A stretch of DNA of 64,000 nt from Candidatus Phycosocius bacilliformis (GCF_003112735.1 NZ_BFBR01000003.1:186001-250000); one strand, 5' to 3'. Shown: positions 26,479 to 38,539, numbered from the stretch's first letter. The notes: generated by a model from the sequence alone, not told the origin. A program made the numbers and translations.

Positions 26479-27144
26479 ATGATGCGACGTGTCTCTCTTA
26501 CCGTTCTAACCGGCCTTATGGCTGCGGGCCTGATGGTGGCCCCGGTCGAGGCTGCAACGCCCGGGCGCACCGAGTTTGAGATCCTGATGAATGGCAAGCC
26601 TGTCGGCCGCCACATCGTGACCGTGTCAAAGAATGCCGACACCACCTTGGTGCGTGTTGCGATTGATATGGCCGGGCGCGTTGGTCCGATCAGCTTTACC
26701 TATCGCCATCGCTGTGAGGAAGCCTGGATGGGCGACCAATTGGCGAGCCTGAATTGTACCGATCAGGAGAATCGGTCGGTGAAGACTGTAACCGCCAACC
26801 GGAAAGGCAATGCACTGGAGGTCAATGGCACAGGGTTTAAGGGCAATTTGCCCGCCAGCTTGCTTCCCTCCAGCTGGTGGCGGGCCAGCACAATCAATCA
26901 GACCAATTTGATTGACAGCCGCGACGGAAAGCTCAGCAAGGTTCGCGTCAGCCGGGTTGGTGATGATGTGATCAATGTGGCGGGCACCAATGTGCGGGCT
27001 GGCCATTATCGCATGCGCGGGGCAGTCAATACCGATCTTTGGTATGACGCGTCTGGGCGGTGGGTCCGCACAGCCTTCAAGATCGCTGGACAAAGCTTTG
27101 ATTATCGTAAGCTGACCCCAGTGGCTGGATCGCCTCGCGAGTAG
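26479..27144 (+). CDS. DUF6134 family secreted protein
   Basis: A 221-aa protein. ATG 26479 follows AAGGA at 7 bases and begins a signal peptide (MMRRVSLTVLTGLMAAGLMV, cut after VEA). The mature part matches the DUF6134 pattern I know from alphaproteobacteria: FEILMNGKPVGRHIVTV, RHRCEEAW, LPSSWWRASTINQTNLIDSRDGKL, and a final VRTAFKIAGQSFDYRKL. These are probably periplasmic beta-rich proteins of unknown function. It follows the ChrR-like gene by 45 bases on the same strand and may be co-transcribed. It ends 6 bases from the convergent MFS gene. Confidence 0.82.
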   Translation: MMRRVSLTVLTGLMAAGLMVAPVEAATPGRTEFEILMNGKPVGRHIVTVSKNADTTLVRVAIDMAGRVGPISFTYRHRCEEAWMGDQLASLNCTDQENRSVKTVTANRKGNALEVNGTGFKGNLPASLLPSSWWRASTINQTNLIDSRDGKLSKVRVSRVGDDVINVAGTNVRAGHYRMRGAVNTDLWYDASGRWVRTAFKIAGQSFDYRKLTPVAGSPRE

Positions 27145-27150
27145 AAGAGC

Positions 27151-28509
27151 TTAGAGCGATTGGCCCCGCCGGAGGCTGATGGCAGCGCGAATGCGTGCCT
27201 GTTCAGCCGCATTAATCGGAAAGCGGCGCATCATCCCAATAGCCACGAGCTTCAAGAGGATTGGGACGGCACAATAAAGGCCGCTCAAACTGAGGAGGGC
27301 TTGAGAAGATTGGGGGCCGCCTTGTGTATCAAAGCCCACCAAAGCCAGAACCCCAAAGCCCAGCCCGGCGGCCAAAGCCAGCGCCAGCTTGGTCGCCACG
27401 CTCCACAGCGCGAAATAAAGGCCGGTACGGGGGGCCTGACCCGTCCTGAGTTCATCCAAGTCCACCACATCGGCCTGCATGGCCGCGGGCAGCACGATAT
27501 CAGCCCCCAGCGCAAGCCCAGAACCAATGCAGACCATGAGAAACAAGACAAAATGCTGCGGGCCTGTAACCAACAGGGCCAAACCAAATATGATACAGGC
27601 CCAGATCATGGCCCAGCACCAAGCCCGGTCCTTGCCAAATCGACCTCCCAGCCAAGCCCAAAATGGGGCTGACAGAAGACCGGCCAAAAAATAGGTCCCC
27701 AACAACAGGCCCTGCATGTCGGCCCGGCCCAGTCTGTCGGAAACAAAGAATAGAAAGAGCGTGGCCGGCAGGCCATTGGCGATCCCATTGACGACATAGG
27801 CCCCGATCAGCCGCTTGAACGGGCCATTGGCAAGGCAATCGACAAGCCCAGCTTTCAGGCTGTCATTCTGGGATGGCCGTGCGGGCGGGTCGGGTACAAT
27901 AAGCGCACACAAGCCACACGCCAGCGGCGTGGCAATGGCCGCAAACAGGCCCAGTATATGCAAGGCCTCTCTCAGGCTGCCGCCCTGCGACAACCCACCA
28001 ACCAGTCCAACAGCAGCAATGACGCCGACAATTGTGGCGACCTCGCGCCAGGCTGTTATCTGGATGCGACCCTGATAATCAGGACTTAACTCCGCCCCCC
28101 ACGCATTGAGTGGCAAGGTGATGGCGGCCCAGGCCACCGACACGATCAAGGTCCAGAAGGCAAAGAAAGCGAGGTCAGCACCCGGTGGCGGGCTCATGAT
28201 CATATAGGCTGACCAAGCAGCCAAGGGACTAGCCAGCAAAACCCACGGCTTTCGCCGACCAAAGCGGCCTGGCGTTTGATCGGACAATCGGCCGGCCACA
28301 AGATCGGCAAGTCCATCAAGCACACGCACCAGAACCAGCACCACGGCGAGTGCGCCTGCTGCCAGACCGACCTCACGCGCATAAAATGTGGGGACGAACA
28401 TGTAAAAAGGTTGACCCAGAGCCGCGATGGGAATGGCGGGGCCGGCATAAGCCAATAAATGCCACGCAGAGAGCTTAGGAGGTGATGAAGGAGAGTTTGA
28501 GGCTGCCAT
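27151..28509 (-). CDS. MFS transporter, GPH (glycoside-cation symporter) type
   Basis: A 452-aa membrane protein with about 12 hydrophobic segments. The helix 2-3 region VRVLDGLADLVAGRLSDQTP followed by RFGRRKPWVLL is the hallmark of the MFS_2/GPH sugar:cation symporter group (melibiose-permease-like). The midpoint has the usual cytoplasmic loop rich in Pro. Sugar or glycoside uptake is therefore inferred, but several alphaproteobacterial relatives have no known substrate. It stands between the DUF6134 gene (convergent, 6 bases) and an epimerase gene (divergent). Confidence 0.86.
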   Translation of the reverse strand: MAASNSPSSPPKLSAWHLLAYAGPAIPIAALGQPFYMFVPTFYAREVGLAAGALAVVLVLVRVLDGLADLVAGRLSDQTPGRFGRRKPWVLLASPLAAWSAYMIMSPPPGADLAFFAFWTLIVSVAWAAITLPLNAWGAELSPDYQGRIQITAWREVATIVGVIAAVGLVGGLSQGGSLREALHILGLFAAIATPLACGLCALIVPDPPARPSQNDSLKAGLVDCLANGPFKRLIGAYVVNGIANGLPATLFLFFVSDRLGRADMQGLLLGTYFLAGLLSAPFWAWLGGRFGKDRAWCWAMIWACIIFGLALLVTGPQHFVLFLMVCIGSGLALGADIVLPAAMQADVVDLDELRTGQAPRTGLYFALWSVATKLALALAAGLGFGVLALVGFDTQGGPQSSQALLSLSGLYCAVPILLKLVAIGMMRRFPINAAEQARIRAAISLRRGQSL

Positions 28510-28637
28510 CGAAGCGACATGGTGTCTGCACCGCGCGCTGCCAAGCCGCTAGACAGTTATGGAAATCATGCCTAAATGTGTGAAAATCGCACATGAATTA
28601 AATCATCGTGCAAGATCAGCACGGATTGGACGGGATT

Positions 28638-29576
28638 ATGCCAGTTTCAGGCCGAAAAATCATCATTATCGGGGGTGCGGGCTTTGTTGGCAGTGCGGTA
28701 GCGCACCAATTAGCCAATGACGGTGGCGCAGATGTGATCATCTGCGACCAGATTGGCTCGGTTCAATCTGGTAAATGGGCCAATTTACCGGCCAAATTGG
28801 CAGATTTGTGGGCCCCAGATGATCTGATGGGCCATTTGGACAAGGCTTGGCGCGAGATTGCCGGCGTCTTGATCTTCGCCGATGCAGGCCATGATGGCGG
28901 CGACGGTGACGGACTATTGGCAACTTCCTATCATTTGCCACGTCGTGTGTGGGATTATGCTGTGGCCAAACAGCGGCCAATTCACTGGGCTTCCTCACTG
29001 CAAGTCTATGGCACAAGCGCCCCGGACAGACGTTATGACGGCCCTGCAGTTGCAAATTTTAAGCCCACGACAGCCTTTGGTCGGGTGAAACAGGCGTTTG
29101 ACTATTTTGCTGCCAGCCAAGGGCTTGGACCAGATGCTCCCCCCCGTGCCACCGGCTTTCGCCTTGCCTCTGTCTATGGTGCAGGTGAAGGCCACAAGGG
29201 GGAATTGGCAAGCCTTCCCACCCGCGCAATCGCCCATGCACAAGCCGGCAAGACTTTGGCAGTTTGGGAGCTGGAGCGTGGACAGCAACCTGCCCGTGAC
29301 TGGGTTCATGTTGATGATGCCGCCACGGCGATCAGCCAACTCATCCTGTCCGATCATGCAGGCTTTTTTGACATCGGCACGGGGCAATTGACCCAAACCC
29401 ACCAGCTTTTGACTGCCTGCGCCAGCCTCGCGGGGGCAGAGGTCAAGGTCCGTCCGATCCTGCCACCACCTGGGGCCTGGACCCAGAACGGGCCTGCAGC
29501 GGATCTGTCATGGCTTGAACAAACCGGCCTTTCCTGCCAGTTTCGTCAGATGGAAGCAGGTTTGATCCCCGCGTGA
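28638..29576 (+). CDS. NAD-dependent epimerase/dehydratase-family protein
   Basis: A 312-aa extended SDR resembling HldD-type heptose epimerases. The NAD motif is GGAGFVGSAVA at the N terminus, and the catalytic-Ser strand is IHWASSLQVYGTS. The YxxxK motif reads FGRVK, so the catalytic Tyr is Phe. PARDWVHVDDAATAI and FDIGTGQLTQTHQL are typical later motifs. ATG 28638 is preferred; GTG 28608 would add 10 residues. Its stop overlaps the next tiny gene as GTGA. The missing Tyr suggests altered or lost epimerase chemistry. The sugar-nucleotide substrate cannot be told. Confidence 0.82.
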   Translation: MPVSGRKIIIIGGAGFVGSAVAHQLANDGGADVIICDQIGSVQSGKWANLPAKLADLWAPDDLMGHLDKAWREIAGVLIFADAGHDGGDGDGLLATSYHLPRRVWDYAVAKQRPIHWASSLQVYGTSAPDRRYDGPAVANFKPTTAFGRVKQAFDYFAASQGLGPDAPPRATGFRLASVYGAGEGHKGELASLPTRAIAHAQAGKTLAVWELERGQQPARDWVHVDDAATAISQLILSDHAGFFDIGTGQLTQTHQLLTACASLAGAEVKVRPILPPPGAWTQNGPAADLSWLEQTGLSCQFRQMEAGLIPA

Positions 29577-29752
29577 GCCAAGACGACGCCATTACCCATG
29601 CGGCGCGGCTCTTGGCTGCTCATTATGGCGAAGATGGTGCGGTGATCGCGATCATGCGGGCTGCAGAAGCTGCGGCCCTTGGCGACCTTGATATGGCCGA
29701 CCATTGGGAGGCTGTGGCAGCTGCCTTTGAAGACCCACCGGCTGCGCATTAG
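29573..29752 (+). CDS. small hypothetical protein, 59 aa
   Basis: GTG 29573 overlaps the epimerase TGA as GTGA, implying translational coupling. The product is 59 residues, Ala-rich and helical, with HAARLLAAHYGEDGAVIAIM and a second helix LGDLDMADHWEAVAAAFE. This two-helix pattern resembles small alphaproteobacterial proteins of unknown function that I have seen annotated only as hypothetical. The overlap and clean codon use are the support. Confidence 0.7.
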   Translation: MSQDDAITHAARLLAAHYGEDGAVIAIMRAAEAAALGDLDMADHWEAVAAAFEDPPAAH

Positions 29753-29838
29753 GCGTGGACTGGGCTGGCGCGAGATTATTCCGTGCCTTTCACACGCAAC
29801 CCATTGCGTCCTTGCTTCAATGAATTAGAACCCGCTGA

Positions 29839-30885
<1,047 letters not shown>

Positions 30886-30927
30886 GCCGCCGCGTCTGCC
30901 ATAGTGGTTTGTTGAAAGGGTCTGGCG

Positions 30928-31383
30928 ATGAAGGCATGTCAATCTGTTGCAAGCATGGCTTTCATGCTTGGCTTGTTGGGGGCCTGCGCAGGGGGTCCAA
31001 GCATGAACACGTCTCCTGTCCTCACATTTACCGAAGCGGATCATGGTGGAAGCCAGCAACTGGGCCTGGGACAGAGTTTTGAGGTCAAGCTCTTGGGGAC
31101 TCCAACGGCTGGTTATGTGTGGGAGGTTCAGTCTTTACCGACAGGAATTGTCCTGATGGATGTGACCTCGCAGCCCCAAGACCCTAAAGGGCGGGCTCAA
31201 GGCATGGTGGGTGGCAATGACTGGACCGTGTTTCGCTTTACCACCCAAAGGGCCCCAGTCGACTTGCAAACCAGTGCAGATCAAGCCGTCGTGCTGCGCT
31301 ATGGCAGACCTTGGGAACTGGAAGCAGGTCAGCCTGCCACGCGCATTTGGCGTTTGAAAATCACCGTCGCGCCCGGATCATAG
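30928..31383 (+). CDS. chagasin-like (I42) protease-inhibitor lipoprotein
   Basis: A 151-aa lipoprotein: hydrophobic start then lipobox LLGAC (Cys about residue 20). The mature domain has all three inhibitory loops of the I42 chagasin/amoebiasin fold: GTPTAGYVW for NPTTGYxW, MVGGNDW for the Gly-rich loop, and GRPWELE for RPWE. Chagasins block papain-type cysteine proteases by plugging the active cleft. Bacterial members are thought to control own or foreign cysteine proteases, and the lipid anchor puts this one in the envelope. No cysteine protease gene is nearby. It lies 43 bases after the adenine deaminase and before a convergent DUF465 gene. Confidence 0.88.
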   Translation: MKACQSVASMAFMLGLLGACAGGPSMNTSPVLTFTEADHGGSQQLGLGQSFEVKLLGTPTAGYVWEVQSLPTGIVLMDVTSQPQDPKGRAQGMVGGNDWTVFRFTTQRAPVDLQTSADQAVVLRYGRPWELEAGQPATRIWRLKITVAPGS

Positions 31384-31488
31384 AGACTGCGGAGGCCCCA
31401 AAGCCGCCACCTGTCGGCACACTGCTGGACCAGTGGTTTCATCACTGCTGCAAGAAGTGACTGAGAAGATCTGCCCTGTCCTGGGCAA

Positions 31489-31512
31489 TAAAAAGGGGCC
31501 TCGAAAGGCCCC
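31489..31512 (-). terminator. rho-independent terminator of the DUF465 gene
   Basis: GGGGCCT and AGGCCCC form a perfect 7-bp stem with a 4-base loop. On the minus strand the stem is followed by TTTTTATT. It sits 22 bases after the DUF465 stop. On the plus strand the tail (TTCTCTT) is weaker, so it may also partly stop transcripts from the chagasin-like gene. Confidence 0.85.
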
Positions 31513-31533
31513 TTCTCTTAGGATCTGATTGAA

Positions 31534-31704
31534 TCAATGTCGCTTTCGCAAACTTTCTAATTCTTCTTTGAGCCTGAGCTTCTGTCGCTTGAGTGCTGCA
31601 ATCTGCGCGTCTGAGGATGCCAAGCTTTTCATTTCGTTCTGGATCGCTAAATCAAGCTTGGCGTGCTTGTCGGACAACTCACGGATATGCGCTTCAATCG
31701 CCAT
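31534..31704 (-). CDS. DUF465 (YdcH-like) small helical protein
   Basis: A 56-aa protein. ATG 31704 follows AAAGGAGG at 8 bases, an unusually strong site, so the longer frame to 31806 is rejected. The sequence MAIEAHIRELSDKHAKLDLA then IAALKRQKLRLKEELESL is the DUF465/YdcH pattern: two basic helices forming a hairpin or coiled coil. Function unknown. It is followed by a strong terminator and is divergent from ubiX, while another DUF465 gene lies 1.2 kb further on. Confidence 0.88.
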   Translation of the reverse strand: MAIEAHIRELSDKHAKLDLAIQNEMKSLASSDAQIAALKRQKLRLKEELESLRKRH

Positions 31705-31804
31705 GTGGCGGCCTCCTTTGCGTTCAGAGGCAAGTAGGGAAACACGTGATAGGGGAATCGCCAAGTACTTTTTCGTCACAGGTTTAGCCAGGTTCATCAC
31801 GATC

Positions 31805-32380
31805 ATGTCAAAGCGGTTGATTATAGGGATAAGTGGGGCTTCAGGTGCGATTTATGGTGTCCGCGCCTTGGACATGCTGGCGGCTTTGGGCGTCGAGACT
31901 CACCTTGTGCTGACCAAAGCAGCCGAGTTGACTTTGGCCTCCGAGGGCCTGCCCAGTTCAGCAGCCCTGAAAGAGCGGGCAAGTTTTGTGCATAAGATTG
32001 CCGATGTTGGGGCCTCGATTGCATCGGGCTCGTTCAAGACTGACGGCATGCTGATTGCGCCCTGCTCGGTGCGGACCATGAGCGAGATTGCCAGCGGGGT
32101 GACCTCGAACTTGCTGACACGGGCAGCGGATGTGCAATTGAAAGAGCGTCGCCGTGTGGTGCTGATGCTGCGCGAAACGCCCTATCATTTGGGTCACATT
32201 CGCACGATGGCGGCGGTCACCGAGATGGGCGGGATCATCTTTCCGCCCGTTCCTGCCTTTTATGCCCAACTTGAAAGCCTTGATGCTGTCGTCTCGCAAT
32301 CAGTGGGTCGCGCCCTCGACCTTTTGGGTGTGGAGGTGAAGGGCGTCAAACGCTGGGGGGAAGATGTCGGACCCGTCTAA
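31805..32380 (+). CDS. ubiX: flavin prenyltransferase
   Basis: A 191-aa FMN-binding flavoprotein that attaches dimethylallyl to FMN to make the prenylated cofactor used by the UbiD decarboxylase in ubiquinone synthesis. The N-terminal IIGISGASGAIYGVRAL is the FMN loop, GSFKTDGMLIAPCSVRTM is the conserved centre, and LMLRETPYHLGHIRTM contains the catalytic Arg/Glu region. The true start is ATG 31805. It shares 17 bases with the next gene. UbiE and UbiB lie 13-15 kb away, so all three belong to the same pathway but not the same operon. Confidence 0.95.
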   Translation: MSKRLIIGISGASGAIYGVRALDMLAALGVETHLVLTKAAELTLASEGLPSSAALKERASFVHKIADVGASIASGSFKTDGMLIAPCSVRTMSEIASGVTSNLLTRAADVQLKERRRVVLMLRETPYHLGHIRTMAAVTEMGGIIFPPVPAFYAQLESLDAVVSQSVGRALDLLGVEVKGVKRWGEDVGPV

Positions 32381-32855
32381 CGCTTCCGATCAAGGATCAC
32401 TCTGGGACTTTGCCTGTCGGTTCTATCAGGTTCTAGGCGTTGAAGACGATTGTCTGACAGTGCAGGACAAGCATGGCCTCGACGTTGTCTTGCTCATCTT
32501 CGCGCTTTATCGGGCCCGACTTGGTCATGGCTTTGATGCGGTCGAAGCCTACGGCCTGGCGCGTAGCCTGATGGCCCAATTGGTCGACCCTCTGCGGCGG
32601 CATCGCCGCGCTCTCAAACAAGATCCCGGCCCCTACGCATTGCCGATGGTCAAAGCGCTGCGGGCCCAGCTTCTTGCTGCTGAATTGGCCGGTGAACAGA
32701 CCATATTGCAGCGATTGCATTCAATCAGAATTAAGGGCTCAGCCCTTAATTCTGAGGAGGCTCTGACGGCGTGTGTCCGGGCCGCCGATGTTCATCTTGA
32801 CGCGGCTCTGGACGCAGTGTTGAAGCGCCTCGCCGACGCAGCCCATCGCGTGTAG
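32364..32855 (+). CDS. TIGR02444 family protein
   Basis: A 163-aa protein with the TIGR02444 pattern: LWDFACRFYQVLGVEDDCLTVQDKHG, LDVVLLIFALY, then WRR-like RHRRALKQ. Family members have no known role; they often occur next to respiratory or quinone genes in alphaproteobacteria. It overlaps ubiX by 17 bases and probably is translated from the same mRNA. The rest is helical and Ala/Leu-rich. It lacks signal peptide and membrane segments. Confidence 0.85.
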   Translation: MSDPSNASDQGSLWDFACRFYQVLGVEDDCLTVQDKHGLDVVLLIFALYRARLGHGFDAVEAYGLARSLMAQLVDPLRRHRRALKQDPGPYALPMVKALRAQLLAAELAGEQTILQRLHSIRIKGSALNSEEALTACVRAADVHLDAALDAVLKRLADAAHRV

Positions 32856-32906
32856 AAAACCCAATCCATGGCTTGGCCTGATGCTAAGCCGGCACGAGGA
32901 AGCCTG

Positions 32907-33137
32907 ATGGCAAGTGACTGGACGTCCCCATCCGAAGATGTCGATGCCGCCCTGCTGGAAGCCAAGATAAAGGCCCTGCGAGAGGAGCATCGCGCCTTGG
33001 ACCAGGCCCTCCAAGCCCTGCAGGAAACCGCACCTTATGATCAGATTGGCCTGATGCGCCTCAAGCGCCGCAAGCTGGCGCTTAAGGACGAAATCGCCCA
33101 TTGGGAAGACCAGCTGACGCCCGACATCATCGCCTAG
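32907..33137 (+). CDS. DUF465 (YdcH-like) small protein
   Basis: A 76-aa protein; ATG 32907 follows GAGGAAG. The core IKALREEHRALDQALQALQE and IGLMRLKRRKLALKDEIAHWED is the DUF465/YdcH helical hairpin, longer than the copy at 31534. It is third in the ubiX-TIGR02444 run, 52 bases after the preceding stop. The two copies share only the family pattern, not close identity, so they are not a recent duplication. Confidence 0.9.
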   Translation: MASDWTSPSEDVDAALLEAKIKALREEHRALDQALQALQETAPYDQIGLMRLKRRKLALKDEIAHWEDQLTPDIIA

Positions 33138-33171
33138 CCCTAAACTCCTGACCAGCAAGCCCTACCGGGCT

Positions 33172-34347
33172 TTATCCAACCATAAAGACGACACTGATCG
33201 AGAAGTCCTTGAGACAGGCTGGGTTTGTGGTTGAGGTCACATCATAGCGCCATGTGCGCAAGCCTTTCAGCACGGCTTCGGCAAAGGCCTCGTCGGGCAC
33301 AACGCCGAGGACCCGGGGATTGGCAACACTGCCATCTGGATTAAGGTCAACGCGAGCCAAAACACCGCCAATATTGACTAAACTCGTGCCCGCGGAGGCC
33401 GGTCGAATATCTTGGCCGCTGATACGCTTGGGCCGCTCGCCCCCCTGACACATTTGATCGGTCGGATAGACCAAAGCGACCTCTTCAGGGGTCATCTTGC
33501 GCATTTTACCCATCGTCCGCCGCAGATTGGTCCCCGTCGGCTGATCCGTCGCCCCGGTGCTGCGGGCGAGTGAGTCCATCACCATTCCCCACGCCTGCAA
33601 TTTGGCCCAGTCACCATCGTCGCGCGTGCGTTCGGGACCATAGGCAATCTGTGCCTCAAGCACATCAGAATGGGCTTCCACCATCTCCTTGCGCATCATT
33701 TTGGCGATCCCGCGTCCGAGCAAAGCCAAGGGCCGCCGGGTGGGATCTTTCGGATTGAGCTGGTCAAGGTGGGAAAGGGCAAGATTGGATGCCTCCAAAC
33801 CTTGACCAAACCGTCCGCTCAACGACAGGCTATAAGATGCCGCGATGAGGCCATCGGCAAACAGCATGTCGCCCCAAGTCCGCGCAACTGGTTTGGCGTT
33901 CGCCAGCAAGGTGACAGCTTTGCGTGGTTGGGCTGCCTTATCAGCCGTGAAAAACTCGGCATAGGCGAGAAGAAAGGCAGCTTCTTCAGGCTTATACGCT
34001 CCGGAAGCACCCGGTGCCAAAGCAACTGCCCGCCTAGCAGGCGCAAGCCCTCGAGACGGCTGATTGGCCAGCGCCGCACTCCAAGCCGCATTATAGGCTA
34101 AACCTGCCGTATTGGGATTTGAACCGCCCCATTTTACCTCCGCAGCTTGCCAAGCTGTCTGCGCATGGTCGGCAGCCTCCTTCAAATTGCCCGCCTGGAT
34201 CGCCTGTTCATAAGCCCGATAGCTGATCATGGGATCGGTCGTGCTGACCTCGGCGGTTGCCGCCATGGCCGCCACACTCACCACGGGAAGGTGCGGGGCC
34301 AATAGACAGGCCAAGACCATTCCCACATGCCGCTTTAAATGTACCAT
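33172..34347 (-). CDS. TPR-like protein with TonB C-terminal domain
   Basis: A 391-aa exported protein. A signal peptide (VGMVLACLLAPHLPVVSVAA, cut after AMA) leads into a helical region of degenerate tetratricopeptide-like pairs (about 45-250: YEQAIQAGNLKEAADHAQTAW, LEASNLALSHLDQL). The C-terminal 75 residues look like a TonB-C fold: GGVLARVDLNPDGSVANPRVLGV and ALKGLRTWRY-like AVLKGLRTWRYDV. It lacks a membrane anchor and Pro-rich spacer, so it is not a classic energy transducer. ATG 34347 is preferred over GTG 34356. It is convergent with the downstream DUF465 gene. Confidence 0.78.
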   Translation of the reverse strand: MVHLKRHVGMVLACLLAPHLPVVSVAAMAATAEVSTTDPMISYRAYEQAIQAGNLKEAADHAQTAWQAAEVKWGGSNPNTAGLAYNAAWSAALANQPSRGLAPARRAVALAPGASGAYKPEEAAFLLAYAEFFTADKAAQPRKAVTLLANAKPVARTWGDMLFADGLIAASYSLSLSGRFGQGLEASNLALSHLDQLNPKDPTRRPLALLGRGIAKMMRKEMVEAHSDVLEAQIAYGPERTRDDGDWAKLQAWGMVMDSLARSTGATDQPTGTNLRRTMGKMRKMTPEEVALVYPTDQMCQGGERPKRISGQDIRPASAGTSLVNIGGVLARVDLNPDGSVANPRVLGVVPDEAFAEAVLKGLRTWRYDVTSTTNPACLKDFSISVVFMVG

Positions 34348-34460
34348 CCAACTCACCCTTCAATATGGTCAAGAGACTAGGACGCGCCCAAAGGCTTCCC
34401 TTGGAGGATGAGCTTAAGTATAATTTTTGACTTCATCAACCTGTTTCTAATCGGTAGATG

Positions 34461-35390
34461 CTAGCCCAAGATCATGCCCGGATGAAGAGGATTGCCGGCC
34501 AGAAAAGCCTGTGCAGACAGGGCAGATTTGCCCTCCTTCTGAAGCGCCAACACCCGCAAGGCTCCAGTCCCACACGCAATCTTTAAGTGATCGTCCAATA
34601 TGTGGCCAGCCGCCCCCTGCCCGTCCTCGACACGGCAGAGCAAAATCTTCGCCCGCGCACCGTCTGGCAACAGACACCAGGCTCCTGGAAAGGGTGAAAA
34701 CGCCCGAATCATGCGGTCGAGTTCATGGGCTGGGCGGTGCCAATCAATCCGCGTCTCAGCGCGGTCGATCTTGGCAGCATAAGTCACCCCAGCCTCGGCT
34801 TGGGATTGGCAGGCAAGACTGCCATCGGCAATCTTGGGCAGTGTTTCCACCATCAAGGCTGCACCCAGACTGGCGAGGCGGTCATGCAAGGTGCCGGTTG
34901 TATCAGAGGCACCAATCGGTGTGCGCGCGGTGGCATAGACACCGCCTGTATCAAGGCCGATTTCCATGGCCATCACCTGCACGCCGGTCTCAGCGTCGCC
35001 AGCCTCAATTGCCCGTTGCAGAGGTGCTGCCCCGCGCCAGCGGGGTAAAAGCGAGCCATGCAGATTGAAACAGCCCAAACGCGGTGCATCCAAGATGGTT
35101 TTGGGCAGGATCAGGCCATAGGCCACCACAATCGCAGCATCAGCATTGAGGGCCGCAAATTCTTCCTGCGCTTGGGCAGTCTTCAAGCTGGCTGGTGTGC
35201 GCACCATCAAGCCATGGGCTTCTGCCCAAGCATGGACAGGTGTGGGCCGCAAAGCCTTGCCCCGCCCGGCAGGCTTAGGGGGTTGAGAATAGACACACAC
35301 AACCGTGTGGCCTGCGCCCACCAGGGCCTTTAAGGTCGGGACCGCAAAATCAGGAGAGCCCATGAAGATCAGACGAAGGGGCTGGGTCAT
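34461..35390 (-). CDS. fmt: methionyl-tRNA formyltransferase
   Basis: A 309-aa enzyme that formylates initiator methionyl-tRNA using 10-formyltetrahydrofolate. The N-terminal Rossmann-like domain begins RLIFMGSPDFAVPTLKAL; FNLHGSLLPRWRGAAPLQRAI (about residues 108-128) contains the catalytic His with the SLLP folate loop. GLDTGGVYATA is the next conserved piece. The C-terminal OB-fold domain starts near AFSPFPGAWC. It follows def at 52 bases on the same strand, the standard def-fmt operon that starts and reverses N-formylation of proteins. Confidence 0.97.
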   Translation of the reverse strand: MTQPLRLIFMGSPDFAVPTLKALVGAGHTVVCVYSQPPKPAGRGKALRPTPVHAWAEAHGLMVRTPASLKTAQAQEEFAALNADAAIVVAYGLILPKTILDAPRLGCFNLHGSLLPRWRGAAPLQRAIEAGDAETGVQVMAMEIGLDTGGVYATARTPIGASDTTGTLHDRLASLGAALMVETLPKIADGSLACQSQAEAGVTYAAKIDRAETRIDWHRPAHELDRMIRAFSPFPGAWCLLPDGARAKILLCRVEDGQGAAGHILDDHLKIACGTGALRVLALQKEGKSALSAQAFLAGNPLHPGMILG

Positions 35391-35442
35391 GGCGCGACTA
35401 CCTTGAAACGCTTTTGGGATGGCGAGTTAAGCAACAGCCCCC

Positions 35443-35964
35443 TCAGGCGGCGCGCTTGACCTTCTTCACCTTGGCAAATGCCCGTTCCCGCCGCAGCCGC
35501 GAAAGATGGTCGATAAACAAAATGCCTTCCAAATGATCCATCTCATGCTGGATACAGGTGGCAAACATGCCATCGGCATCTTCTTCAACCAGTTCATTAT
35601 CGCGGTTGAGATAACGCAAGCGAACCTTGGCCGGCCGCTCGAGCTCGTCATAATATTCGGGCACCGACAAACAGCCCTCTTCATAGGGGGCCATTTCTTC
35701 GCTGCGCCAGATGATTTCTGGATTGGCAAAGAAGCGGGGCGCGCGATGATCGGGCGCATCGGCCTTGCCCCATTCAAGGTCCATCACGATAACCCGCACA
35801 GGCTCACCAATCTGGACGGCGGCCAAGCCAATACCCTTGGCGGCATACATGCTGTCGAGCATGTCATCCATGAGGGCGCGGATCGCATCATCCACAGCCG
35901 CGACCGGCTTGGATATCTGCTTCAGGATCGGGTTAGGGACAGTCAAAATAGGGCGTGCGGTCAT
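35443..35964 (-). CDS. def: peptide deformylase
   Basis: A 173-aa metallohydrolase that removes the formyl group from nascent proteins. All three motifs are present: [17 protein letters not shown] and HEMDHLEG, giving the Cys and two His metal ligands with the catalytic Glu. ATG 35964 is chosen because [14 protein letters not shown] is the usual family N terminus; the frame to 36012 adds unrelated residues. A basic tail ([14 protein letters not shown]) ends it. It is upstream of fmt and downstream of gyrB on the minus strand. Confidence 0.97.
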   Translation of the reverse strand: MTARPILTVPNPILKQISKPVAAVDDAIRALMDDMLDSMYAAKGIGLAAVQIGEPVRVIVMDLEWGKADAPDHRAPRFFANPEIIWRSEEMAPYEEGCLSVPEYYDELERPAKVRLRYLNRDNELVEEDADGMFATCIQHEMDHLEGILFIDHLSRLRRERAFAKVKKVKRAA

Positions 35965-36017
35965 GGCGCTTAGGTATGTGCGAGAGGGGTAAAGGTCAAG
36001 TTGACGTGGCAAATGAC

Positions 36018-38528
<2,511 letters not shown>

Positions 38529-38539
38529 CTACTTTTCTT

